A DNA stretch of 64,000 nt, from the NCBI RefSeq assembly GCF_004363045.1, contig NZ_SNYJ01000001.1:383218-447217 (forward strand), written 5' to 3'. Under the pieces are notes generated by a model. The model was not told the origin of the DNA. It worked only from the letters and a program-made list of their open reading frames with translations, and made no database searches. Each line of letters begins with the position of its first letter. Positions within the stretch are counted from its first letter, which is position 1. Position numbers and translations under genes: made by a program. Origin of the DNA: Aureibacillus halotolerans. Lineage in GTDB: Bacteria; Bacillota; Bacilli; Bacillales; DSM-28697. This document shows, piece by piece, positions 27,372 through 36,982 of this stretch.

Positions 27372-28868
27372 TCAAGCCATATTGCGAAACTCTGTCGGTG
27401 TCAGTGACGTTCGTTTTTTAAACACGGACACAAAATATTTGTAATCCCGGTAGCCGACCATCCCCGCAATCTCAAAAATTTTGTAAGGGGTCTCCTTAAG
27501 GAGCTTTTTTGTTTGATTGATGCGCGCATCATTGAGGACATCGCTAAATGAATGACCCGTTTCTTGTTTAATCAACAAACTGAAATAATTTGGCGAGACA
27601 TTGATCACATCTGCCACCTCTGCGGCCTTGATATCATGATTGTAATTTTCATCGATATAGACTAACGCATTCTCCACCAGTCTTTTTCGACTACTCGTTG
27701 CCGCCCGCTTTTTCCACTCTAAAATGTGCATCACATCTAACTTAAAGGCTTGGAGCAATAGCTTCGTGCTATTCAATGTGTCCAGTTGATGTCCTTCTAA
27801 AAAGCGCAAAATAGGCGCCTCCGTAAAGCTTTTAACAAGCTCCGTTTCAACAGTCTGAAACCATTGAATCACGTCCTTCATACGCCAGTGTGTCGTTTCA
27901 AGTAATGTCGAAAGTTCAACGAAAAGCGATTCCGCCATTTCCTGTTTCGTCTGCAAAACAGCATTGGCAAAACCATCTGCAAACGTAGCTAGTGCAGCAG
28001 CTTCTACTGATTCGATTTGTTCGTTCAGAGGCAGGATCGTGTTCGGACCAAATGAAGGCAAATATTGCATCTTCTGAAGCACCTGATGAACCGTCGGACG
28101 CATATCAGACCACGTGGTGAGAACATGTCCAGCGACGATTGACCAAGAAAACAATATGTTGTCCAACGAAGTGGGCAGCCGATCATACTCCGACGTATCA
28201 ATGTCTCCGTCCCCCCAGTCTGTCAGACATAGCACAAGCCGATGATCAGAAAAATGTGAGATGGCTACTGTCATCTGCATATTATCAGCCCAGCGAAGCC
28301 ATTTCTTTTGAAACAACGCCTTCTGATCAGCCATTTCTTCCTCCGTCAGATGACAAAGCCAGGTTTCATATTCAGCGATTTCAACTCCATACACCCGATA
28401 TCGTAACGTCCGATTGCCTTGTACCGAAGCATCGACTATGTTCGTAGATAGATGGTGCTGTACCTGTTGATTCCACCATTTATGATCCTCTTCCTTGTCT
28501 TCCTCCTGCATTTTTTGTAACAGCGTGCCCAGCTCGTCAATATCGACTGGCTTTAACAAGTAGTCCTTTGCACCATATTTTAGGGCTCGCTTGGCATAAT
28601 CAAACTCCTCATACCCACTCATCATAATCATTTTAATATGAGAATAATGTTTTTGGACGTGCTCTGCGAGATCCAGCCCGTCCATTTCAGGCATTCGAAC
28701 GTCAGAGAGAATAAAATCAACATCAAGGGAAGCGAGGGTTTCAACAGCATCAACACCGTCATAGGCGATGCCAACGATTTCAATCCCCCACTGCTCCCAC
28801 GGAATTGTGCTGCTAAGCCCTTCACATATAATTGGCTCGTCATCCACAATAAGCCCTTTATGAATCAT
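27372..28868 (-). CDS. YesN-like response regulator, AraC type
   Basis: 498 residues. The N-terminal receiver (residues 1-120) has acidic residues DDEP at 9-12, phosphoacceptor Asp56 in SDVRMPEMDG, and the conserved Lys in YLLKPVD. A middle region of about 270 residues without recognised domain follows, then a C-terminal AraC double HTH (DIKAAEVADVINVSPNYFSLLIKQETGHSF and IFEIAGMVGYRDYKYFVSVFKKRTSLTP). It is the partner of the adjacent YesM-like kinase, whose gene it overlaps by 11 bases, and probably activates the importer genes upstream in the same operon. Confidence 0.93.
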   Translation of the reverse strand: MIHKGLIVDDEPIICEGLSSTIPWEQWGIEIVGIAYDGVDAVETLASLDVDFILSDVRMPEMDGLDLAEHVQKHYSHIKMIMMSGYEEFDYAKRALKYGAKDYLLKPVDIDELGTLLQKMQEEDKEEDHKWWNQQVQHHLSTNIVDASVQGNRTLRYRVYGVEIAEYETWLCHLTEEEMADQKALFQKKWLRWADNMQMTVAISHFSDHRLVLCLTDWGDGDIDTSEYDRLPTSLDNILFSWSIVAGHVLTTWSDMRPTVHQVLQKMQYLPSFGPNTILPLNEQIESVEAAALATFADGFANAVLQTKQEMAESLFVELSTLLETTHWRMKDVIQWFQTVETELVKSFTEAPILRFLEGHQLDTLNSTKLLLQAFKLDVMHILEWKKRAATSSRKRLVENALVYIDENYNHDIKAAEVADVINVSPNYFSLLIKQETGHSFSDVLNDARINQTKKLLKETPYKIFEIAGMVGYRDYKYFVSVFKKRTSLTPTEFRNMA

Positions 28869-30639
28869 TCGCCTCTTCCTCCTTCATGAAGATCTCAATC
28901 TTTTCTTCACTTGTCACGAATGGGTGCCTTATCCTCACCCATGCCCCACCATCTTCTAGTTTCTTTAATGAAAGAGAAGCATGACCCTTAAACGCTAGCT
29001 GCAATCGCTCTTCGAGGTTCTTAAGCGCATAGCCTGACTTTTTAAGTTTCTCAAAATCTTCACCTTCAAACCCCTTGCCGTTATCCATCACGTCAATGAC
29101 GAGGTTTCCCTCCTCTTGAAAACAGCGAATGTACAGGTGACCGGGTTTCTTGCGTAGTTTAAATCCGTGCTGAATGCTATTTTCAATTAAGGGCTGCAAC
29201 GACTGTTTTCCGACCAGTGCTTGAGCAGCCGTATGCTCGTAAAAAATCGTGTAGCTGAATGAACGTCCTAAGCGTTTTTTTTGCAGGGTCAAGTAAAGCC
29301 CATTGTAATCAAGCTCATCCTTAATGGAAATCCACGTTTTCCCTCTACTGAGGCTAATCCGAAACATTTTTGATAGCTGCTCAATAAGCTTGCTCGTTCC
29401 GAGTGCATTCTCCAAGCGAGCGTTCCAGCGTATCATATCAAGCGTGTTATAGAGAAAATGAGGGTTAATTTGATTTTGCAGCAACTGCAGCTCAGCTTCG
29501 CGATTTTTAATTTCCATCACATACTTGTGATCAATTAAAAGCCTTAGTTGCGACGTCATATGGTTAAACCACTGACTCATTTGACCAATTTCATCATTTG
29601 ATCGCACAGGCATTTTTGCTGACAAATCCCCTGCCCCTACGCGTTTTGTTTGTGCCGTTAATAGCTGTATCGGTCGCAACGTTGTGTAATAAAAACCTAT
29701 CAGCGCAAGAATGCCGAGAGCCATCGTTACAATAAACATCACCTGCGTGATGTTCACAACGCCAGAAAGCCCTGTTGCAACTTTCGCTTGATCAACGCGT
29801 GCAACCACATTCCAATCAATCCCAGGAATTTGCTTCGTAATATACAACTGTTGTTGAGTCGATTGTTTTCTTATCGCACTCGTTCTTTCATCGGCCATCT
29901 CTGTGACGAGCGAATTTTCATTTTTTGTGCCAATCAAGTTTTCGTCTGGATGCAGGACAATACGCCCATGAGTATCGACAATAAACAGTTCACCAACACC
30001 ATCCAAGGCATCGGTTTTCACAAGCTGATACAGTCGTTTTGTATTTAACCGAATCGTCGCCATACCTATTCGTCTGTTGACATTATTAATGTCTTTTATG
30101 AGCCTGTATAAACTGACGACATGCTCGACATTTTCATACGAGTAGCTCTGAATAGAATAGCTTTCACTCCAAACTGGCGAACCGTCTGCCTTTTTTGCAA
30201 GCGCTTCATATTTTTGCTTTTGAGTATCTTGAAGAGAGGGACCAATATGAAGCTCTCGCGATTCAAGTAGGCTCCTCACTGTAATGGAGTGCAAATACGG
30301 TTTGGACGTTAAATGGAACACAGCGAATCCTGTGATCCTGTGCTCCAGTGGATACAAACTATTTATTTGATCAGGAGAAGAACCTGCTTGCAAATAAGCT
30401 CTCATATCTTCACTGAAAATTAGATAAGAAGTGATGTCTTCAATACTTTGCATTGTAGAACTCAAATTTTCTGCGACCTTATCTAATGCTGCCTCGGTGC
30501 TTTTCACCGTTTGCAGCTGTACAGCTTCGTTAGCCTTTTGATAGATCAAGGTGCCGAACAGTAGGATGGGAAGGAAAACGCAGACGAAAAAGACGCTGAA
30601 AAACTTCCATTTTAGACTCCAATACCGGAACATGCGCAT
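28858..30639 (-). CDS. YesM-like sensor histidine kinase
   Basis: 593 residues. The first membrane helix is at about 15-35, an extracytoplasmic Cache-like sensor spans to about 290, the second helix is at about 293-315, and HAMP follows (TLRPIQLLTAQTKRVGAGDLSAKM). The LytS/YesM kinase core has the phosphoacceptor His in INPHFLYNTLDMIRWNAR and an ATPase domain with DNGKG. Sugar importers of the YesOPQ and LplABC kind are commonly paired with such kinases. The gene follows the permeases by 43 bases. AAGGGAAG precedes the start. Confidence 0.93.
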   Translation of the reverse strand: MRMFRYWSLKWKFFSVFFVCVFLPILLFGTLIYQKANEAVQLQTVKSTEAALDKVAENLSSTMQSIEDITSYLIFSEDMRAYLQAGSSPDQINSLYPLEHRITGFAVFHLTSKPYLHSITVRSLLESRELHIGPSLQDTQKQKYEALAKKADGSPVWSESYSIQSYSYENVEHVVSLYRLIKDINNVNRRIGMATIRLNTKRLYQLVKTDALDGVGELFIVDTHGRIVLHPDENLIGTKNENSLVTEMADERTSAIRKQSTQQQLYITKQIPGIDWNVVARVDQAKVATGLSGVVNITQVMFIVTMALGILALIGFYYTTLRPIQLLTAQTKRVGAGDLSAKMPVRSNDEIGQMSQWFNHMTSQLRLLIDHKYVMEIKNREAELQLLQNQINPHFLYNTLDMIRWNARLENALGTSKLIEQLSKMFRISLSRGKTWISIKDELDYNGLYLTLQKKRLGRSFSYTIFYEHTAAQALVGKQSLQPLIENSIQHGFKLRKKPGHLYIRCFQEEGNLVIDVMDNGKGFEGEDFEKLKKSGYALKNLEERLQLAFKGHASLSLKKLEDGGAWVRIRHPFVTSEEKIEIFMKEEEANDS

Positions 30640-30682
30640 ACGCTTCCCTTCATTCCTTTACTGTTTTCAATCTCACACCATC

Positions 30683-31561
30683 TTAGCCTTTTACGGCCCC
30701 AGCTGTCATCCCCTTCACCAATTGCTTTTCTAGCAGTAAGTAAATGATGACGATTGGTATCACTGCGAGAGTAAGACCTGCCATCTGAGAGCCATAGTCT
30801 GTCGTGTATTGACCTGAAAAATTCGCCAGCCCATATGGCAATGTTTTTAGCGCATCGTCATTAATTAAAACGAGGGCAAAGGAAAACTCATTCCAGTTAT
30901 TAATCACGTTCAAAATAACCACAGTTGCAATTGCTGGCCGTGTCATTGGCAAAATAATTGACCAAAAAATACGAAACACCCCACAGCCATCCATCACAGC
31001 GGACTCTTCAATATCCTTTGGAAAGGACTCCATAAAACTAACAAGAAGGAAAATCGTAATCGGTAAGTTAAACGCAACATACGGAAGAATTAAGCCGATA
31101 TGAGTGTCCAACAAACCAATATTCCTCATTAGAATAAACATTGGAACAAGCGTTGCGTGAATCGGGATCAGCAACCCAAAAACAAAGAAAGATTGAAGAA
31201 CTTTGCGTCCTTTAAAAACAAACCGTGAAAGAAAGTAGGATGCCATTGCTCCTGCAAAGACTGTGACAATAACAGCTGTCACCGATACGATCAAGCTGTT
31301 TAGAAAGTATACATCAAGATTCGCCGTTTCCCATGCTCTTGCATAGTTTTCAAACTGCCAAACCTCCGGCAAGCCAAACGAGTCTTTTGCAAATTCAGCA
31401 TTGCTTTTGAAGGAATTGATAAACATCCAAATCAACGGATAGACATTAATCAGCCCATAAATGCTTAAGACGATGTAAATCATCGTGCTTTTGATTGATC
31501 TTCCTGACGTAAATTGTACTTTTCTCTTGTTGTTGGTCGTACTTGCTTCCACCTTAGTCAT
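30683..31561 (-). CDS. Sugar ABC transporter permease (YesQ/AraQ-like)
   Basis: 292 residues of the MalG/AraQ class. It has six hydrophobic segments and the EAA loop EESAVMDGCGVFRIFWSIILP near residue 190. It is the second channel subunit of the importer fed by the two binding proteins upstream. AAGGAGA precedes the ATG, and 23 bases separate it from the first permease gene. The ATPase subunit is absent; in Bacillus such importers often share MsmX, which is known from the family and not shown here. Confidence 0.92.
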   Translation of the reverse strand: MTKVEASTTNNKRKVQFTSGRSIKSTMIYIVLSIYGLINVYPLIWMFINSFKSNAEFAKDSFGLPEVWQFENYARAWETANLDVYFLNSLIVSVTAVIVTVFAGAMASYFLSRFVFKGRKVLQSFFVFGLLIPIHATLVPMFILMRNIGLLDTHIGLILPYVAFNLPITIFLLVSFMESFPKDIEESAVMDGCGVFRIFWSIILPMTRPAIATVVILNVINNWNEFSFALVLINDDALKTLPYGLANFSGQYTTDYGSQMAGLTLAVIPIVIIYLLLEKQLVKGMTAGAVKG

Positions 31562-31584
31562 AGTCGGTCTCCTTTCCTTATGAA

Positions 31585-32463
31585 TTAATCAATGTTTTTC
31601 CGTCGAAGGACAACACGCGATAGAAAGACGAGTGCAAGGCTGAAGAAGAAAATAAAGAGTGAAATCGCACTTCCATAGCCGTAACGTGTCGCATTGAATG
31701 TGTTTTCAAACATGTACATGGCAAGGACTTCTGTGGAGTGCCCTGGTCCACCGGCAGTCATGACGTAGATTAGGTCAAATGTTCGCAAACTACCGCTTAT
31801 GCAAAGCATGACAGCTACAACAACCGTGTTCCACATCATTGGCAACGTAATATGAATCGTCTGCTTCCAACCAGATGCCCCATCGATTTCAGATGCCTCA
31901 TAAATTTCACGAGGTATGTTTTGGAGCGCGGCTAAGAAGATGATCATATATAATCCAACAAACTGCCAAATAATTGTAATACAAACGGAGACCATGGCCC
32001 AGGTAGGATCACCGAGCCAGTTTTGTGTCCAGCTTTCGAGACCTACACTCTCAAGCAATTGGTTAAACAAACCGTTTCTGGAGTTGTACATAAGTCCCCA
32101 TACGAGCGAGATAATGACCGTTGAAAGCACAACTGGCATGAAGCCTAACGTACGGAAAAGCTTGCCTGCACGAAGCTTTCGATTTAATAAAAGGGCAACA
32201 AACAGGGCAATTGGAATCTGACCAAACACTGATGCGCCAACCACATAGAGGTTGTTGACTAACGCTTGCCAAAACACGTCATCGTTCAGCGCTTCAGTAA
32301 AGTTCGCCAACCCGATGAACTCCATCTCTGATAGCCCGTCCCAATCCATTAAAGAATAGTAAAATGAAATGACAATCGGTAGTATTGCGAACACCACATA
32401 AAGGATCAAGGCTGGTGCCAGCCCTAAAAGAATCGCCCCTTTGTTCCGGCTGAGAATGTGCAT
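31585..32463 (-). CDS. Sugar ABC transporter permease (YesP/AraP-like)
   Basis: 292 residues of the MalF/AraP class. Six hydrophobic segments are visible, and the EAA loop EIYEASEIDGASGWKQTIHITLP lies near residue 190. AAGGAGGG precedes the ATG. A 287-base gap with a strong stem-loop separates it from the binding-protein gene upstream, so its expression is probably lower than that of the binding proteins. The second permease gene follows after 23 bases. Confidence 0.92.
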   Translation of the reverse strand: MHILSRNKGAILLGLAPALILYVVFAILPIVISFYYSLMDWDGLSEMEFIGLANFTEALNDDVFWQALVNNLYVVGASVFGQIPIALFVALLLNRKLRAGKLFRTLGFMPVVLSTVIISLVWGLMYNSRNGLFNQLLESVGLESWTQNWLGDPTWAMVSVCITIIWQFVGLYMIIFLAALQNIPREIYEASEIDGASGWKQTIHITLPMMWNTVVVAVMLCISGSLRTFDLIYVMTAGGPGHSTEVLAMYMFENTFNATRYGYGSAISLFIFFFSLALVFLSRVVLRRKNID

Positions 32464-32567
32464 CTCATACCCTCCTTAAACTATAGATAAAGAAATATTG
32501 TTGTATAGCAGACAAGCTGCGGCAACGATGGATACTACATCACTAGCGACTCTCTCTGCCAAAGAAA

Positions 32568-32591
32568 ATCGTTCCGCAAATCCGGAACGAT
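32568..32591 (-). terminator. Intra-operon stem-loop between binding protein and permeases
   Basis: Perfect nine-base stem ATCGTTCCG/CGGAACGAT with a six-base loop. On the minus strand it is followed by TTTTCTTT, so it can act as a partial terminator or as a 3' stabiliser that raises binding-protein output over permeases. Confidence 0.7.
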
Positions 32592-32750
32592 GCAGGCTGA
32601 TGACAAACACCGCTTTCTTCGCTACTTTGCCTTGTCCGGTGCTCATTGCTCCGTGACAGCTTGTACTTTGAAAGACGAACGTTTCCATTCAGCCTGGTAT
32701 AGTACCTTTTACGTACTGAATCGTTCCATGAACACATAACGGCTTTTTAT

Positions 32751-34019
32751 CTAACGATCTAACGTTTCTTGCAATTCCTGTGCGAGTTCTTCGGGTGTCA
32801 TTTGTCCAAGCGTGACACTTTGCAAACCTGAATTCAGCTTGTTAATGACTTCAACAGGCAAGACCGCATCATAGACGGGCGATACGTCACCATTCGCATA
32901 TTCAATAAACGTTTTTAGCATCGGATTCACTTCTTCAGGAACAGGAACATTGGCAGCTGGAACAATTTCAGCTTTCATTAACTCTTGATAAAATTCATCA
33001 CTGTAAAAGAATTTCAAAAACTGCTTTGCTGCTTCAAGCTCTTCTCCCTCAAGACTAGAATTGATCGCAATTCCTCGATTTACCGTTGATGGAACCGTTT
33101 CGGGATTTCCTTCTCCACCTTCAATGGCTGGAAAACGTGCAATGCCAATCTCTTTGTCTTCCGGTGCTTGTTCTGCAATAGGACCTACCGACCAAAGACC
33201 GTCCACCATCATTGCCGCTTCTCCATTCGTAAAGAGGGCTCGATGCTGTATGCTGTCAATGGCATTAAAATCTTCATTGAACGCTTCCATATCTGCAAGC
33301 TCTTTAATGACGCCCACAGCCTCTATGAATTTAGGGTCTGTAAACTTCGCTTCGCCAGCGATCACCTTTTCAAGAAAATCACTTCCTGTCAATCGATCGC
33401 CAATGGTTGACATGTACACAGATTGCATCGGCCATTGCGCTTTATTGCCGAACGTAATCGGAATAATATCATTGTCACGAAGCGTTTGAATCAAGGACTT
33501 AAAGTCTTTGTACGTCTCTGGAAAAGACTCATACCCTGCCTCTGCAAGCATTGCCTTGTCATAAAACACGACCGCCGTGATGGCCTGGCTCAATGGGAGT
33601 GCATATTGTTTGTCGTCTACACGATACCCCGCAAGCTGTGCATCCGTTACTTTCCCTTCCCATTGATCAAGAATGTCATCAATAGGAGCCAAAAGCCCAG
33701 CTTGCACGAGCGGTGTTATTTCAGAACCAGGCCATACTTGCATTAAATCTGGGAGTTCATTCCCTGCTGCCTGTGTTTTCAGCTTTACTTTATATTGATC
33801 ATGAGGAATGTTTTGTTGATTAATTACGATGTCAGGATTTTCTTCCATGAACGCTTCTACTCGTGTTAAACTTGCGTCATTTTGCGCAGACGATTCAGCC
33901 CAGTTATTCCAAAAAGTAAGCTCAATTTTACCCTCATTTTCATTTGATGAAGATTGAGTTCCACAAGCTGTTAACAAAAACAAACCGACGAGTGAAGCAA
34001 GAACAGACCATTTTTTCAT
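32751..34019 (-). CDS. Sugar-binding lipoprotein, paralog 2
   Basis: 422 residues, family 1 extracellular binding protein. The signal peptide MKKWSVLASLVGLFLLTAC ends in a lipobox Cys. It closely resembles the gene product just upstream (34199-35485) along its whole length: both share PDLMQVWPGSE, NDIIPIT.GNKAQW and FNEDFNAID.IQHR.LFT.GEAAMM. The inner ATG at 34019 is chosen for its GAAAGGTGATT ribosome site and proper signal peptide. It supplies the two permeases downstream. Two paralogous binding proteins for one permease pair suggest two ligand ranges. Confidence 0.92.
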   Translation of the reverse strand: MKKWSVLASLVGLFLLTACGTQSSSNENEGKIELTFWNNWAESSAQNDASLTRVEAFMEENPDIVINQQNIPHDQYKVKLKTQAAGNELPDLMQVWPGSEITPLVQAGLLAPIDDILDQWEGKVTDAQLAGYRVDDKQYALPLSQAITAVVFYDKAMLAEAGYESFPETYKDFKSLIQTLRDNDIIPITFGNKAQWPMQSVYMSTIGDRLTGSDFLEKVIAGEAKFTDPKFIEAVGVIKELADMEAFNEDFNAIDSIQHRALFTNGEAAMMVDGLWSVGPIAEQAPEDKEIGIARFPAIEGGEGNPETVPSTVNRGIAINSSLEGEELEAAKQFLKFFYSDEFYQELMKAEIVPAANVPVPEEVNPMLKTFIEYANGDVSPVYDAVLPVEVINKLNSGLQSVTLGQMTPEELAQELQETLDR

Positions 34020-34151
34020 GAGAATCACCTTTCGTTTCTGTTTTCTAAGCACTTCAACATGCGACCATATGCTGACCTTTACTCTGGATGGATTAACCGT
34101 AGTTTCTTATGATGTTTTACGCTTTCCATGCAGCTTACGGCTAAGAAAACT

Positions 34152-34179
34152 GTCTTTCCCGGTAAAAACCAGGAAAGAC
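34152..34179 (-). terminator. Stem-loop between the two binding-protein genes
   Basis: Eight-base perfect outer stem GTCTTTCC/GGAAAGAC with a further inner GG/CC pair. On the minus strand it is followed by AGTTTTC. It lies 20 bases past the first binding-protein stop and may partly end its transcript. Confidence 0.65.
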
Positions 34180-34198
34180 TTTTAAAAAAAACGATACT

Positions 34199-35485
34199 CT
34201 ATTTCTCAATTTCAGCTTGCAAATCTTCGGCAAGCTCTTCTGGTGTTTTCGTACCTAACGTGACCTCTTGAAGTCCTGAATTTAATGTTGAAATTACCTG
34301 TGCAGAAAGAACAGAATCATAGACAGGAGATAGTTCGCCACTAGACAATTCAGCGACACGCTGTACAAGTGGATCTACGCCTTCAGGAGCTTCTACGTTT
34401 GCCGCAGGAACAACTCCCGCTTCTAAGTAGGCTTTAAAAAGATCTTCAGTATAAAAGCCTTTCAAAAACTCTTTCGCAGCTTCTAGCTCAGCGCCTTCAA
34501 GATCACTGTTAATCGCAATTCCTGTTCCGACAACCGCAGGCACTGCTTCAGGATTTCCATCGCCACCTTCTATTGTTGGGAATTTAGCAATGCCGATGTT
34601 CATTCCTTCAGGAGCTTGTTCTTTCAATGAGCCGAGTGACCATGCGCCATCAATCATCATTGCCGCTTCTCCGCTCGTGAACAACACACGGTGCTGGATG
34701 TTGTCGATTGCGTTAAAGTCCTCGTTAAAGGCATTCATTTCGGCAAGCTCTTGGATCACGCCAACTGCCTTCACAAAACGCTCATCCGTGAAAGAGGCCT
34801 CACCAGCCACCACATTCGACAGGAAGTCGCTTCCTGTCATTCGATCACCGATTGCTGAAATATACGTTGACTGCAAAATCCATTGTGCTTTATTTCCAAG
34901 TGTGATCGGAATAATGTCGTTGCTTCGAAGGTCGGTAATGAGCTGTTTAAACTCTTCGTATGTTTTAGGAAACTCCTCGTACCCAGCTTCAGCAAGTATG
35001 TCTTTGTCATAATAAATCATGCCGGTGACCGTTTGGGCTGCCGGAATTGCATACTGACTTCCATCTATGCCGTAATCTCTCAATTGCGCATCACTAACGA
35101 GACCATCCCAATTGCCGACAATATCATCAATAGGCTGCAATAGACCTCCGCTGACAAGTGGTGATAGCTCCGATCCTGGCCACACCTGCATAAGATCAGG
35201 AAGTTCATTCCCCGCCGCTTGTGTCTTAAGCTTTACCTTATATTGATCATGAGGAATGCTTTGCTGCTCAATAATGATGTCCGGATGTTCCTCCATAAAT
35301 TTCTCCACTTGCGCTAGATTTGCTTCATTTTGTGGAGAAGGGTCTGTCCAAATATTCCAGAGCGTTAAAGTCACTTTATCTTCAGCATTTCCCCCATCTC
35401 CAGACGCACTGTCTCCGCTACCGGAGCCACATGCAGAAAGGAGGACAAGCATGGTGACAAGACTAGCTGTCAGCCACTTTTTCAT
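34199..35485 (-). CDS. Sugar-binding lipoprotein, paralog 1
   Basis: 428 residues. The signal peptide MKKWLTASLVTMLVLLSAC has a lipobox Cys and is followed by a Gly/Ser/Asp linker. It is the first gene of the importer/YesMN operon. Its paralog lies directly downstream, with long identical blocks in the ligand-binding core; the main differences are in the N-terminal linker and scattered surface positions. The ATG at 35485 is chosen because AAAGGTGG precedes it; the longer frame begins with a TTG. The sugar ligand is unknown; the neighbouring uronate genes make a uronide plausible. Confidence 0.92.
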   Translation of the reverse strand: MKKWLTASLVTMLVLLSACGSGSGDSASGDGGNAEDKVTLTLWNIWTDPSPQNEANLAQVEKFMEEHPDIIIEQQSIPHDQYKVKLKTQAAGNELPDLMQVWPGSELSPLVSGGLLQPIDDIVGNWDGLVSDAQLRDYGIDGSQYAIPAAQTVTGMIYYDKDILAEAGYEEFPKTYEEFKQLITDLRSNDIIPITLGNKAQWILQSTYISAIGDRMTGSDFLSNVVAGEASFTDERFVKAVGVIQELAEMNAFNEDFNAIDNIQHRVLFTSGEAAMMIDGAWSLGSLKEQAPEGMNIGIAKFPTIEGGDGNPEAVPAVVGTGIAINSDLEGAELEAAKEFLKGFYTEDLFKAYLEAGVVPAANVEAPEGVDPLVQRVAELSSGELSPVYDSVLSAQVISTLNSGLQEVTLGTKTPEELAEDLQAEIEK

Positions 35486-35508
35486 ACAAATCAACCACCT
35501 TTTTTTAT

Positions 35509-35543
35509 TGTAAACCGCTTACACAAAGTGTATAGCGCTTTCA
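35509..35543 (-). promoter_or_regulatory. Candidate cre-like double element before the importer operon
   Basis: TGTAAACCGCTTACA (35509-35523) is a near-perfect palindrome with one base too many for the strict cre consensus. ATAGCGCTTTCA follows at 35532-35543 and resembles a cre half. Together they suggest CcpA or another LacI-type protein in the leader of the first binding-protein gene. Confidence 0.35.
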
Positions 35544-35672
35544 TTTATCTTGGAATACGGCAGAATTACATTTTCATAGGACTAATTTACGATCACTGTC
35601 TGTTCTGATTGTAAATTTGCACGATATGGGCGATTATGTTGCACTTGTAAATTCGTCATTAAATCTTTACAA

Positions 35673-36017
35673 AACCCTTCTTCAAAGGACGCCATTTCGC
35701 TTATTCATGCAGCTGGCGGCTACGCTTTCCTCGCCCATCCAGGGATCTATTCAACCCCCATCTCTCTTCCTGCATTACTACATGAAGGGCTTGATGGGAT
35801 TGATGTGTATCATTCAAAACATAGTCCACAACAGGTCGAGCAGTGGAGACTGCTTGTGAAGAATAACGGGTTAATGATTTCAGGAGGAAGTGATTTTCAT
35901 GGTCCTGAGTCTCGGAATCCATTTCCAATCGGAAGCTGCGGATTGACAAATAATGACGATTACAGCTTTTGGACTTGTGACAATTTCCGGGGAAATAATA
36001 CAGCAAAGTCGCTTTAA
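35673..36017 (+). pseudogene. PHP-domain phosphoesterase remnant (C-terminal part)
   Basis: One open frame reads NPSSKDAISLIHAAGGYAFL, then AHPG, and further on GLDGIDVYHSKHSPQQVEQW and ISGGSDFHGP before a stop. The IHAAGG..LAHPG and GSDFHG motifs are typical of the C-terminal half of PHP phosphoesterases of the YciV/RNase AM type. The N-terminal half, with the first metal-binding HxH, is missing, and no start codon or ribosome site precedes the frame. It is on the strand opposite to both flanking importer operons and is probably the residue of an older gene cut by a rearrangement. Confidence 0.72.
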
Positions 36018-36043
36018 TTGTTCTTGCAACTAACAATGAAAAA

Positions 36044-36072
36044 GCCGCATCCTCAGTCAACGAGGGTGCGGC
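36044..36072. terminator. Bidirectional terminator of the lpl-like operon
   Basis: Eleven-base stem GCCGCATCCTC/GAGGGTGCGGC with a seven-base loop, A-run on one side (minus-strand T-run CTTTTTCATT) and T-rich DNA on the other. It lies 15 bases beyond the stop of the minus-strand permease at 36087. Confidence 0.88.
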
Positions 36073-36086
36073 TTCTTCATTGTTAT

Positions 36087-36962
36087 TTATTCTTTTATCG
36101 AGCCAAGCAAGGCTCCTTTCGCAAAATACTTCTGCAGAAACGGATAGACAAGCAATACAGGAATTGTAGCGACGACAATAACAGCCATTTTCACCGTTTG
36201 TTCTGGCGGAGGGACATCGGTGTAGGTTGCCCCATCATAACTGATTCCTGTCGCTAATACGACAATCTGCCTTAATAAAACTTGAACGGGCCAAAGATCT
36301 GCGTTGTTCAGATAAAGAATCGCATGCATGTAAGTGTTCCAATAGGTCACTGCGTAAAATAGAGAGATTGTAGCAATTGCCGGTAAGGAACACGGTAATA
36401 CGATGCGAAATAGGACACCAAAATCACTACAGCCATCAATTTTAGCTGCTTCTTCAAGACCTGCGGGCAGGTTTTGGAAGAAAGTTTTTAAAATGATCAT
36501 GTTAAACGCATTGATTGATACAGGAATCACAAGTGCTGCAAGTGTATTCATTAACCCTGTTTGCTGGACGACGAGGAATGTAGGAATCATACCACCGTTA
36601 AATAAGATGGTAAAGATGATGAAAAACATAATCAATCGACGACCATCTAAATTTCTCCGCGAGAGCGCATAAGCGGTTAATACCGAAAGTAGCATGCTCC
36701 AAATCGTACCTAAGACGGTGACACCAATGGAAATCATCATTGATTTTAGTAGAGTGTCCGTCGAAAAAATGTATTCATAGGCCGCTAAGCTCCAATCAGT
36801 TGGTATTAATACAAATTGTTTTGCAGCTAATTCAGCACTTGTCGTAAATGAACTCGCAACGACATGCACGAAAGGGAGTACTGTTGCCAACCCAATAATC
36901 GCGAGTATAATCAAGTTTGTGTAATTAAAGATCCGACTTCCTAGCGATTTGTCTTCAACCAT
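36087..36962 (-). CDS. Sugar ABC transporter permease (LplC/YtcP-like)
   Basis: 291 residues, six hydrophobic segments, EAA loop GLEEAAKIDGCSDFGVLFRIVLP near residue 180. Its N-terminus (SRIFNYTNLIILAIIGLATVLPFVHVVASSF) is typical of the LplC/YtcP group, which works with LplB-like permeases and LplA-like lipoproteins on complex oligosaccharides. GAGGAGTG precedes the ATG. It is the last gene of the three-gene operon; no ATPase is encoded nearby. Confidence 0.92.
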   Translation of the reverse strand: MVEDKSLGSRIFNYTNLIILAIIGLATVLPFVHVVASSFTTSAELAAKQFVLIPTDWSLAAYEYIFSTDTLLKSMMISIGVTVLGTIWSMLLSVLTAYALSRRNLDGRRLIMFFIIFTILFNGGMIPTFLVVQQTGLMNTLAALVIPVSINAFNMIILKTFFQNLPAGLEEAAKIDGCSDFGVLFRIVLPCSLPAIATISLFYAVTYWNTYMHAILYLNNADLWPVQVLLRQIVVLATGISYDGATYTDVPPPEQTVKMAVIVVATIPVLLVYPFLQKYFAKGALLGSIKE

Positions 36963-36982
36963 GATGTCACTCCTCTAACAGT

